This document shows positions 7,713-14,364 of a stretch of 15,969 bases of DNA, one piece after another. Each line of letters starts with the position of its first letter. The first letter of the stretch is position 1. The position numbers and the translations under genes were made by a program. The notes beneath the pieces are model-generated. The model searched no databases. It saw only the letters and a program-made list of their open reading frames with translations, and was not told the DNA's origin. This DNA is from JAFGQE01 sp046484775 (GTDB lineage: Bacteria; Bacillota; Clostridia; DUPQ01), in the NCBI GenBank assembly GCA_046484775.1, contig JAWOIG010000056.1, forward strand, positions 1-15,969. Direction: 5' to 3'.

Positions 7713-8892
7713 CCTGCTTTTCCTCCATTTTCTTTATATAATCTACCGCATGGTTCCATTTGTAGGCCGATGCCCTGTTCTTCGGGAAGAACCGGAACCT
7801 TGCGAAATCACCATTGTAATAAAAATCAAAAAGACAGTTCAATTGTATCGTGTTGCCAAAAATGTCGCCTATCATATAAGTCCGGCTGATTTTTGGTGAT
7901 TCAAACTCCATCCTGTCCCTGTAAAGCGAAAGCGTGCCCTCCGCCACGACATGAAGCTTGTGCTTTTCATCCTCCTTGTAAAGGACAGCATGGTTGTCGC
8001 TGAATACAAAATCATTTTCCGCAACAATCTTTTTAAAGTATTCCTCCTGCCAGTCCCCCCACTCCTGCGGGTTTTCAAAGCTTCTGCCTTCATTGCAAAA
8101 GAATCCATAGTTGTTCATCCTGTGTTCAAGACCGCAGTTATTGCACCCAAACAGGTCATTGCGGCTTTCAAGCATGCCGATTTTTTTGCATTGCGGGCAT
8201 ATATACAGGTAATTCTCAAGGAATTCGGCGGGGGTTTTGCTCTTGAACAGCTGCATGCGCTCCTTCTGCCAGTCATATTCATTGTATTGAATCGCATTGT
8301 TCATTTCGGTATAGAGTTCATCGACGCTTTTTGCCCTGACGTCCTCTGCGGTGAAAAGAATATCGAAATGGACTTCGAGCACTCCCCTTCTTCCCCTGAC
8401 GGACCATCTTGGTCTTGAAAGATAACCGCCTTTCATTATGCAGTTGACCACGGGAACCTTCATGAGCTTTACGAATTTGGCAGTTGAGTAGAGTATGTCT
8501 ATCGTACGTCCGTTCCATGTCCTGTTGGCCTCGGGATAAACGCCCACCACATGGCCTTTCTTAAGCTCCTTAAGTGTAAGCTTGATGGTCTTCATGTCGG
8601 ATACTGCCTTTTTCTTTGGTATAGCCCCAACCAGATAGGTCAGCAGGAATGCAACGAACTTATCCCTGAACAGACTGTCGCTCGATATGAACCTCGTGGC
8701 ATATTTCAGATATGAGCCGCTTATGAAAGGATCCCAGTTGAGGCAATGGTTGCCGACGAAAATGTAAGGCGCCTTAAGATCCCTTACTTTTTCATTATAA
8801 CCCTTTATGTTATATGCAAGTCTAAGCCAGACGGACAATGTCCCCCTAAGAATAAAAGTAAAAACTTTGATGACGACATCCCTCAAATTCAT
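7705..8892 (-). CDS. PlsC-type lysophospholipid acyltransferase with zinc ribbon
   Basis: The N-terminal half is an acyltransferase domain: an amphipathic/hydrophobic start, the catalytic NHCLNWD (His49 and Asp54, the HX4D motif) and the YPEANR block (about residues 119-124) that binds the glycerol phosphate. It probably acylates a lysophospholipid such as 1-acylglycerol-3-phosphate at the membrane. Unusually for PlsC (typically about 200-250 residues) it continues with a four-cysteine zinc ribbon (CPQC at 232-235, CNNC at 250-253) and a C-terminal domain of about 140 residues of unknown role. The start at ATG 8892 is chosen because GGAGGAG lies just before it (spacing is short; an in-frame TTG two codons on would be better spaced). 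Earlier ATGs at 8907 and 8919 lie in or upstream of the -10 box. Confidence 0.85.
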   Translation of the reverse strand: MNLRDVVIKVFTFILRGTLSVWLRLAYNIKGYNEKVRDLKAPYIFVGNHCLNWDPFISGSYLKYATRFISSDSLFRDKFVAFLLTYLVGAIPKKKAVSDMKTIKLTLKELKKGHVVGVYPEANRTWNGRTIDILYSTAKFVKLMKVPVVNCIMKGGYLSRPRWSVRGRRGVLEVHFDILFTAEDVRAKSVDELYTEMNNAIQYNEYDWQKERMQLFKSKTPAEFLENYLYICPQCKKIGMLESRNDLFGCNNCGLEHRMNNYGFFCNEGRSFENPQEWGDWQEEYFKKIVAENDFVFSDNHAVLYKEDEKHKLHVVAEGTLSLYRDRMEFESPKISRTYMIGDIFGNTIQLNCLFDFYYNGDFARFRFFPKNRASAYKWNHAVDYIKKMEEKQDE

Positions 8893-8905
8893 TCTCCTCC
8901 GTGAC

Positions 8906-8914
8906 ATTATAGCA
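8906..8914 (-). promoter_or_regulatory. Extended -10 promoter of the plsC-like/gltS operon
   Basis: The minus strand reads TGCTATAAT (8914-8906), a perfect extended -10. No good -35 is visible 16-18 bases upstream. Transcription would start near 8899, leaving a very short leader that begins at the ribosome binding site, which argues against the two upstream ATG codons as starts. Confidence 0.55.
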
Positions 8915-8950
8915 TGCAAATATTAGCAACTGGTAATAAAAAGTCAAAAA

Positions 8951-9021
8951 TACCGCGGATGGGTGATGGCCCGGATTTGATTTCATCCCGCAATCAGTGC
9001 GGTATGAATGTTCATGATTGC
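8951..9021. promoter_or_regulatory. Inverted repeats upstream of the btu promoter
   Basis: Nested inverted repeats in the divergent gap: TACCGC/GCGGTA (8951-8956, 8999-9004) enclosing GGATG/CATCC (8957-8961, 8984-8988); and GCAATCA/TGATTGC (8990-8996, 9015-9021) enclosing ATGAA-TG-TTCAT (9004-9015). The two sets overlap and could be alternative structures or operator sites. There is no known gene here; significance is uncertain. Confidence 0.25.
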
Positions 9022-9033
9022 CGTTTATTCCTG

Positions 9034-9062
9034 TTGACGCGGATAAAGACGGGGCTTATAAT
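9034..9062 (+). promoter_or_regulatory. Promoter of the cobalamin riboswitch/btu operon
   Basis: TTGACG (9034-9039), exactly 17 bases, then a perfect TATAAT (9057-9062). Transcription would begin near 9069, about 14 bases before the riboswitch P1 helix. Confidence 0.8.
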
Positions 9063-9082
9063 GGGTGCACAGTTTAATATCC

Positions 9083-9245
9083 ACGGTTATGTTCCGCGCT
9101 TTAACAAGCCGGATTAAAAGGGAACCGGGTGAGAATCCCGGACGGTCCCGCCGCTGTAAGGGTGAGAAGATTCAAAATCCACTGGATGAAACCGGGAAGG
9201 AATGAATCAGACGATGACCCCGAGTCAGAAGACCTGCCTAACCGT
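9083..9245 (+). promoter_or_regulatory. Cobalamin riboswitch aptamer
   Basis: The classic conserved blocks occur in order: AAAAGGGAACCGGGTGAGAA with ATCCCGG (9116-9141), TCCCGCCGCTGTAAG (9146-9160), the B12-box CCACTG (9179-9184), GGGAAGG (9194-9200) and GTCAGAAGACCTGCC (9224-9238). The closing P1 helix is a perfect 7-bp pair, ACGGTTA (9083-9089) with TAACCGT (9239-9245). It binds a cobalamin and here lies between a strong promoter and an intrinsic terminator in front of a cobalamin ABC importer. Cobalamin binding is expected to favour termination. Confidence 0.96.
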
Positions 9246-9300
9246 TTGCACTGGTAACTCTACGAGGTATAGGGGGTGTCGGAATCAATTTTGTATTCAG

Positions 9301-9334
9301 AACCCCCCCGCCTTTGCAGGTTGGGGGGTTTTAT
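9301..9334 (+). terminator. Riboswitch-controlled intrinsic terminator
   Basis: The stem AACCCCCC / GGGGGGTT (9301-9308 with 9323-9330), with an inner CCT/AGG, is followed by TTTTAT. A run GGGGG at 9272-9276, just after the aptamer, could pair with the C run and act as the antiterminator. This makes the switch a transcriptional one. It lies 50 bases before btuF. Confidence 0.88.
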
Positions 9335-9384
9335 ATTGCCGGGATGAATATTGACTGTGGAATTTTTATTTTGAGAGGGAAAAC

Positions 9385-10347
9385 ATGAAGAGAAAAATGC
9401 TTATAACATTCGTACTGCTGACTGCCCTGGCAGTTCTTGCAACCGGATGCGGCACATCAGAAGTCGCGGAGCCTTCCGCTTCGCCGACGGCATCAACCGG
9501 TGCATCGGCCACGCCGCCAGCTTTGCCCGAGGATACTTCATACAGCGTGACCGACTCGCAGGGTACAGTCATGGTCTTTGATGAAATACCGGGCACGGTC
9601 ATCTCCCTGGCGCCCAACATCACTGAAATAATCTTTGCACTCGGACAGGGTGAAAAGCTCGTCGCACGCACAGACTGGTGCAATTATCCCGTTGAAGTCA
9701 ATGATGTAGCCTCGGTCGGAAACATGGACCAGCCCGACGTCGAGAAAATACTCGAGCTTCAGCCGGACCTTGTCCTTTTGTCGGAAATAACCATGAAGGA
9801 CATCGCAATGCAGATCAAGGACGCCGGAATACCTTTCTTTGTGATTGACAATGAGGAATCATTCGAAGGCGCATATACTTCAATCGAAATGCTCGGCGCG
9901 GTGCTCAGGGCCGAGGAAAAGGCAGCCGAAATAACCTCGGGCATGAAAACCATAATCAACGATATCATCGCGAAGGTTGCAGGAGCTGACAAACCCACCG
10001 TTTATTATGTCATGGGATATGGCGAATACGGCGATTTCACGGCAGGCAGGGGGACGTTCATAAGCGGAATGATTTCAGCCGCGGGAGGCATAAATGTCGC
10101 CGACGACACAGAGGGATGGTCCTACAGCGTTGAGAAAATCGTCGAACACAACCCTGATCTACTGCTGCTTTCCGTATGGGCGCCGGCTGCCGGACTGAGG
10201 GAAGCCAATGGTTACAAGGACCTTGACGCCGTAAAGCAGAACCATATGTTTGCGATTGACGACGATACGCTCCAGCGCCTCGGACCCCGCCTGGCGGAGG
10301 CATTCGCGGACATGGCGAAGGCCATCCATCCCGAACTTTTCGAGTAG
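9385..10347 (+). CDS. btuF: Cobalamin-binding lipoprotein of ABC importer
   Basis: A 320-residue periplasmic-binding-type protein anchored on the outer face of the membrane. The signal peptide ends in a lipobox, LATGC, with Cys22 as the lipidation site, followed by a Ser/Thr/Ala/Pro-rich linker to about residue 52. The mature domain is a class III binding fold: VISLAPNITEIIFALGQGEKLVARTDWCNYP (start at about residue 72, typical of BtuF-like proteins), a long connecting helix around 160-185 and a C-terminal lobe ending near ADMAKAIHPELF. The ATG follows a GAGAGGG binding site. Binding proteins of this class also take haem or siderophores, but the cobalamin riboswitch directly upstream decides in favour of a cobalamin or a precursor. 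The gene is first in the btuF-btuC-btuD order. Confidence 0.93.
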   Translation: MKRKMLITFVLLTALAVLATGCGTSEVAEPSASPTASTGASATPPALPEDTSYSVTDSQGTVMVFDEIPGTVISLAPNITEIIFALGQGEKLVARTDWCNYPVEVNDVASVGNMDQPDVEKILELQPDLVLLSEITMKDIAMQIKDAGIPFFVIDNEESFEGAYTSIEMLGAVLRAEEKAAEITSGMKTIINDIIAKVAGADKPTVYYVMGYGEYGDFTAGRGTFISGMISAAGGINVADDTEGWSYSVEKIVEHNPDLLLLSVWAPAAGLREANGYKDLDAVKQNHMFAIDDDTLQRLGPRLAEAFADMAKAIHPELFE

Positions 10348-10354
10348 GTGAATC

Positions 10355-11407
10355 ATGAAATCAGGAAACAAGGCCGTCTACCCGCTGATATACATCATAC
10401 TTTTTGCAATGCTGTTTTTTGCGGTCGTCCTTTCGGCGGGCACGGGTTCCGCCAACATAGGTTTCTCAAGCAGCCTTAAAATATTGCTGTCTAGGATACC
10501 CTTGCTGGAACATCTTGTGAACACCGACGGCATGCCTTCCCAGTATTTCACAATAATTTTTTCCATCAGGCTGCCCCGCATAGCCGCATCCATCCTGGTC
10601 GGGATGGGTTTGTCGGTCTGCGGGGTCGTCTTCCAGGGAATGTTCCGCAACCCGATGGCGGATCCATATGTACTGGGCATATCGTCGGGGGCCGTGCTCG
10701 GTGCGGCGCTTGCCTTTGTTACGGGAACGCAGTATGCGCTCTTCAGCCTTGGGCTGGTTCCACTGTATGCCTTCGCCGGGGCCCTCATGGCCACGACGGC
10801 GGTTTACCTGATCGCCCAAAGGGGCGGTAAGCTTGTGACCAACACGCTCATACTTTCGGGCATCGCAATAGGTTTCCTGTGCTCCTCCATTATATCCATC
10901 ATAATAATCGCCTCACGCGAACAGGCGCACAGAATACTCTTCTGGACTATGGGCAGCATGACCGGCTCAAGCTGGAATACGGTCCTCGTTATGCTGCCAT
11001 TCATTCTTGCCGGTTCGCTCGTTCTGCTGCTGAACGCAGGAAACATCAATATTCTATCAACCGGGGACGAATCCGCGGTTTCCCTCGGGGTGAACGCGGG
11101 AACCTTGAAAAAGCTCCTCCTTCTTACCGCCTCGATGGTAACCGCAATAAGCGTATGCTTCTGCGGTACGATAGGTTTCGTAGGCCTGATAATCCCTCAT
11201 GCGGTCCGCTATCTCACTGGTCCGGATCATAAGAAGCTCATGCCGGTCTCGGCGCTCGCAGGGGGAATTTTCCTGCTGCTTTGCGACACAGCCGCAAGGA
11301 CTCTCTTCGCTCCGCAGGAAATACCCATCGGAGTCATAACATCGCTGTTCGGTGTGCCGTTCTTCATATCCCTGCTGCTTCGCAGCAAAAGGAGGACTTT
11401 GGCTTGA
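10355..11407 (+). CDS. btuC: Cobalamin ABC importer permease (FecCD/BtuC family)
   Basis: A 350-residue protein with about ten membrane helices, the usual FecCD length. Visible family blocks are RLPRIAASILVGMGLSVCGV (about 67-86), GMFRNPMADPYVLGISSGA (about 90-108) and the coupling region GFVGLIIPHAVRYL near 274-287, which contacts the ATPase. It forms the homodimeric translocation pore of a type II importer. It begins seven bases after btuF, and its TGA overlaps the TTG start of btuD. Confidence 0.94.
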   Translation: MKSGNKAVYPLIYIILFAMLFFAVVLSAGTGSANIGFSSSLKILLSRIPLLEHLVNTDGMPSQYFTIIFSIRLPRIAASILVGMGLSVCGVVFQGMFRNPMADPYVLGISSGAVLGAALAFVTGTQYALFSLGLVPLYAFAGALMATTAVYLIAQRGGKLVTNTLILSGIAIGFLCSSIISIIIIASREQAHRILFWTMGSMTGSSWNTVLVMLPFILAGSLVLLLNAGNINILSTGDESAVSLGVNAGTLKKLLLLTASMVTAISVCFCGTIGFVGLIIPHAVRYLTGPDHKKLMPVSALAGGIFLLLCDTAARTLFAPQEIPIGVITSLFGVPFFISLLLRSKRRTLA

Positions 11408-12186
11408 GCGTACTGACCGTGGAAAACCTTCATTTCTCATATGGCAGGACAAGCGTCCTCAAGGGTGTTTCAATGGAATTCTACCAGGGGACCTTCTATG
11501 GGGTCATAGGTCCGAATGGATGCGGGAAGAGCACTCTTCTCAAAAACCTCTATGGATACCTCACCCCCGCGTCGGGAAAGGTCTGTCTTGACGGCGCAGA
11601 CATCAGAAGAATGAAATCAAAGGAACGTTCCAAGCATATTGCCTATGTGCCCCAGGAAACAGTTTCAGGCTTTGATTTCAGTGTTTTCGATATCATCGCA
11701 ATGGGAAGGAATCCCTATCATTCGGGTCTCGACGGCCTGAACAGGGTCGACCTGGACCACATAGAATCCGCAATGCAGGACACCAGCACGACCGCCCTTC
11801 GCAACAAGAGCATAAACGAGCTCTCCGGAGGTGAAAAGCAAAGGGTCATCCTCGCAAGGGCCTTCGCCCAGGATTCCGACATCATTCTTATGGACGAGCC
11901 GGTCTCTATGCTTGACATCAACCATCAGGTCGAGATAATGGACCTCGCCAAATCGCTTGCCGACAAAAAGAACAGGACGATAATCTGTGTGCTCCACGAC
12001 CTGAATCTCACTGCCCAGTACACGCAGCACATATTCCTTATGGCCGGCGGCACTGTAGTCCGCTCCGGGATGCCCGACGAGGTTCTCACAGAGGAAATAA
12101 TCACGGGAGTATACAACGTCGATGTTTTTGTCGGGGGAAACGAACGGACAGGCAGAAGGATAATAATCCCGATATCCAGGCTCTGA
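11404..12186 (+). CDS. btuD: Cobalamin ABC importer ATPase
   Basis: A 260-residue ATPase of the FecE/BtuD/HmuV type. Walker A GPNGCGKST (36-44), Q-loop Gln84, signature LSGGEKQR (140-147), Walker B IILMDE (160-165) and switch His198 in VLHDLN are all intact. The start is TTG at 11404: AGGAGG lies eight bases upstream, the protein then begins SVLTVENLHFSYG as family members do, and the start overlaps the permease stop by four bases. The reading frame is open further upstream inside btuC, but those earlier ATGs would give a meaningless N-terminal extension. It powers uptake together with the two preceding proteins. No clear terminator follows before the convergent gene at 12235. Confidence 0.94.
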   Translation: MSVLTVENLHFSYGRTSVLKGVSMEFYQGTFYGVIGPNGCGKSTLLKNLYGYLTPASGKVCLDGADIRRMKSKERSKHIAYVPQETVSGFDFSVFDIIAMGRNPYHSGLDGLNRVDLDHIESAMQDTSTTALRNKSINELSGGEKQRVILARAFAQDSDIILMDEPVSMLDINHQVEIMDLAKSLADKKNRTIICVLHDLNLTAQYTQHIFLMAGGTVVRSGMPDEVLTEEIITGVYNVDVFVGGNERTGRRIIIPISRL

Positions 12187-12234
12187 TGGAACTATTTTTC
12201 TGATACACCGGAATGCTCTGAACCGCCGCATGCC

Positions 12235-13281
12235 TCAGCTCCTCTTCCCCCGCTTTCTTCTGCTCGCCAGATATGCTCCGCCTGCTATGGCAAGTCCCGC
12301 CAGCAGACCGAAGAATGACCATGCGGCTCTTCCAAGTTCCACCGTTTTTCCTGTGGCGTGAATACCGGCTTCAACCGGTTCCGCGGCAGTCTCAATCTCT
12401 TCGCCTACGGTAACACGAAAATCTTTTTGAAAGGTCCTGCGGTCTTCAGCCGGACCGTATTCGCCTGCAACCGCCACAGTATAGCTGCCCGCCCTGCTTA
12501 TTCCGCCTGTTGTCTCAATCATCGCAACTGCATTCGTCATTCTGTAAAAAATATCCATTTTAAGGGATTTCTCGACCAAAGTGTTTCCATCATCATCGGA
12601 AACAATTGCAGTAATGACCGGAAACTCATAGGTATTGCCGGTATTCTGCAACGGAATGCTTATGAAGCTTCTTCCAGACCCGGCATCGAACACAAGCCGG
12701 GCTTCCCCGCCAGCGATGATGCAGCGGTCATACTCCGCGCCTACCTTTATTATTATTGCAAGCGTATTCGTATAGTTGCTGTTTATCTTTATTTCCATTT
12801 CCGGGGATTCCGGGCCGCCTTTCAGCGATGTTCCCTCTTCTTCGCAGTACAGTGCGAGTATCGCCGAATATATCCCGGGCTTTGCATCGTCCGGCACAGT
12901 AAACTCCAGAGTTCTTTCGATGGACTCGCCGGGCCCTAGCGTTATTGCTTCGCATACGCGGGCAAACCATGCTGCGGTTTCGGCATATGTAAAATTACCG
13001 GGTGTCATTATTTCATTCCCTCCGTTGACAGCGGTGACCGAGTCATAAACAAGAAGATGGTTTTCTTTTTCCAAAGCCGTCCCGTTTTCAAGCGTAAAGG
13101 TTATGCATCCGGTTTCACCCGGAATTCCCGCGGTTTCAAAATAATTGTTCCTACCGTTGTGCCTTAGGCTGAAAATACCGCCTGTCGGCGCATCCGACTC
13201 CGAGGCATCATCCGCAAAAGCCGGCGCGGGAATGGAAATTATCAGAATAATTATTATCAGAGCCAGTTTGCAGGGTTTCAT
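12235..13281 (-). CDS. DUF916-like (WxL-partner) cell-surface protein with C-terminal anchor
   Basis: A 348-residue secreted, membrane-anchored protein. It has an N-terminal signal peptide (about 1-24, ending AFA), two beta-rich extracellular domains (about 30-150 and 155-290), a membrane helix near 319-338 and a basic tail (RRKRGKR). This is the plan of DUF916/DUF3324 proteins that accompany WxL proteins, bind peptidoglycan and hold WxL partners at the wall. The first domain has the expected features: YFETAGIPGETGCITFTLENG, a central AVNGG, and LGPGESIERTLEFTVPDDAKPGIYSA. The start at ATG 13281 is preferred because AAGGA lies eight bases upstream; an ATG three codons earlier touches that site. 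It follows the WxL-like gene in the same operon. The family call rests on architecture and motifs, not on a search. Confidence 0.68.
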   Translation of the reverse strand: MKPCKLALIIIILIISIPAPAFADDASESDAPTGGIFSLRHNGRNNYFETAGIPGETGCITFTLENGTALEKENHLLVYDSVTAVNGGNEIMTPGNFTYAETAAWFARVCEAITLGPGESIERTLEFTVPDDAKPGIYSAILALYCEEEGTSLKGGPESPEMEIKINSNYTNTLAIIIKVGAEYDRCIIAGGEARLVFDAGSGRSFISIPLQNTGNTYEFPVITAIVSDDDGNTLVEKSLKMDIFYRMTNAVAMIETTGGISRAGSYTVAVAGEYGPAEDRRTFQKDFRVTVGEEIETAAEPVEAGIHATGKTVELGRAAWSFFGLLAGLAIAGGAYLASRRKRGKRS

Positions 13282-13295
13282 ATCCACCATCCTTA

Positions 13296-13377
13296 CGGCC
13301 GTCCGATGCGGACGGCCGGGTTCTATCCTTTTGGACCTGTCGGTTTATCATGCCTGCTTCTGAAGGTTTCAGGAAGC
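13296..13377 (-). promoter_or_regulatory. Two intercistronic hairpins between the WxL-like and DUF916-like genes
   Basis: A perfect 10-bp GC-rich stem (CGGCCGTCCG with CGGACGGCCG, 13296-13305 and 13309-13318) with a three-base loop lies directly before the AAGGA binding site of the DUF916-like gene. A second imperfect hairpin (13356-13364 with 13368-13377, one bulge) contains the stop codon of the WxL-like gene. Neither has a T tract on the minus strand, so they are unlikely to be intrinsic terminators. They may stabilise mRNA or set the ratio of the two products. Confidence 0.55.
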
Positions 13378-14133
13378 CGGATTGCACGATGCGCTGTATG
13401 TCATATCGGCCGAGTACACGCCGGCGAATACCTGCACCTTGTCGCCTGCGCCTATGGTCATGTCGTCGAACCGTCCGCCTGCCGACGCCGTTGAGTTTAT
13501 TCTCGCTCCCACAGGCAGCCAACCATCTATCAATATCTTTAGATTGAGGTCGAATACATACCTGCCCGCTCCGTAACCCGGGTCAACGGTAATTAGGTTC
13601 ATCGTATTTGCCATAACCTCCGAACAATTGGGCGTCCCTATCGGGAGCATTCCACCGAAAAACAAAACTTTGTCCGCCTCAACAACCCCGCCGTCGCCGC
13701 CGATTCCCGGTATGAGGGTATGTGTGCCGTCCTCGTCCATGCCCTGGCTGCTGTTGTCGATATTTATGGAAATCCAGTCGCCCGCGGCGATGAATATATC
13801 CATATCGGCCGAAGCTCCGTCAGTGGGGTCGTCTATACCCGATGTATGGAAGTCCGTCATTGCCAGGCTGAATTTCCACCCCGAGTTTGTCCCGGTCTCA
13901 TCGGTTACCGACATGCCATCCTTGCTGCCGCTGAATGATATGAAGTCGCCGACGGTTATTGCCCCGTTGTGTGTTCCGGCCGTAAACACCGGCGTCCCGC
14001 CCATATCCACGCCCACCGTTCCGACGCCCGTAACGGTAAAGCTTTCCTCCACCGCATATGCGCCGAAGGACATCGCGAATACCATCACCATGGCTGCCGC
14101 GATGCAAAAAAACATTCTGATTCCTTTGTTCAT
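13369..14133 (-). CDS. Secreted WxL-like surface protein
   Basis: A 254-residue protein with a clear signal peptide (1-27, cleavage after AYA) and a Gly/Thr/Asp-rich beta-type mature part without membrane anchor or LPXTG. Residues 85-95 read GWKFSLAMTDF, like the first conserved block of WxL domains (GW-x-L-x-V-x-DF). The end (238-252, GVYSADMTYSASCNP) resembles the final block G-x-Y-x-A-x-x-W-x-L-x-x-x-P, with Tyr246-Ser-Ala in place of the second W-x-L. Two cysteines in the second half could form a disulfide. WxL domains attach non-covalently to peptidoglycan. It is the first gene of an operon with a strong promoter and GGGAGGG ten bases before its ATG; the DUF916-like partner follows. It could instead be an unrelated beta-sandwich surface protein. 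Confidence 0.6.
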   Translation of the reverse strand: MNKGIRMFFCIAAAMVMVFAMSFGAYAVEESFTVTGVGTVGVDMGGTPVFTAGTHNGAITVGDFISFSGSKDGMSVTDETGTNSGWKFSLAMTDFHTSGIDDPTDGASADMDIFIAAGDWISINIDNSSQGMDEDGTHTLIPGIGGDGGVVEADKVLFFGGMLPIGTPNCSEVMANTMNLITVDPGYGAGRYVFDLNLKILIDGWLPVGARINSTASAGGRFDDMTIGAGDKVQVFAGVYSADMTYSASCNPAS

Positions 14134-14159
14134 GCTTTGTTTTCCCTCCCAGTCGTATT

Positions 14160-14177
14160 TTGAAGCCCCGGCTTCAA
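14160..14177. promoter_or_regulatory. Palindrome at the WxL-like gene transcription start
   Basis: A perfect inverted repeat TTGAAGCC-CC-GGCTTCAA. With the -10 at 14193-14188 the transcript would start near 14181, placing the palindrome at about +4 to +21. It could be a repressor operator or a 5'-terminal stabilising hairpin. Confidence 0.45.
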
Positions 14178-14187
14178 TCGCACCGCA

Positions 14188-14216
14188 ATAATAGCATTTA
14201 CGACAATTTTTGTCAT
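14188..14216 (-). promoter_or_regulatory. Promoter of the WxL-like/DUF916-like operon
   Basis: On the minus strand ATGACA (14216-14211), exactly 17 bases, then TATTAT (14193-14188) preceded by TGC, an extended -10. It is one of the best promoters in the window. The remaining 14217-14313 holds AT-rich sequence with no gene. Confidence 0.72.
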
Positions 14217-14313
14217 TATTACTTGGTTTAATAATACCTCCGGATTTAACCCGCGGGTATAAAATTGCAAAAATAATTCTCGGAAATCAATTGAATGAAC
14301 AATATCAGGGCGC

Positions 14314-14344
14314 AAAAAAAGAGGGCGGTTCCGATCCGCCCCCT
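14314..14344 (-). terminator. Terminator of the rsfS/isomerase operon
   Basis: On the minus strand a GGGCGG/CCGCCC stem (14341-14336 with 14328-14323, seven-base loop) is followed by a run of seven T (14320-14314). It lies 20 bases after the isomerase stop. Confidence 0.85.
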
Positions 14345-14364
14345 GTTTGCTTCATGTTCATTTT

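Noticed and set aside
11665..12231. Minus-strand open frame (188 codons) opposite btuD
   Set aside because: btuD has every ATPase motif and a coupled start; the opposite frame is a shadow.
13296..13318. The 10-bp stem as a rho-independent terminator after the WxL-like gene
   Set aside because: No T run follows on the minus strand; the hairpin runs directly into the next ribosome binding site.
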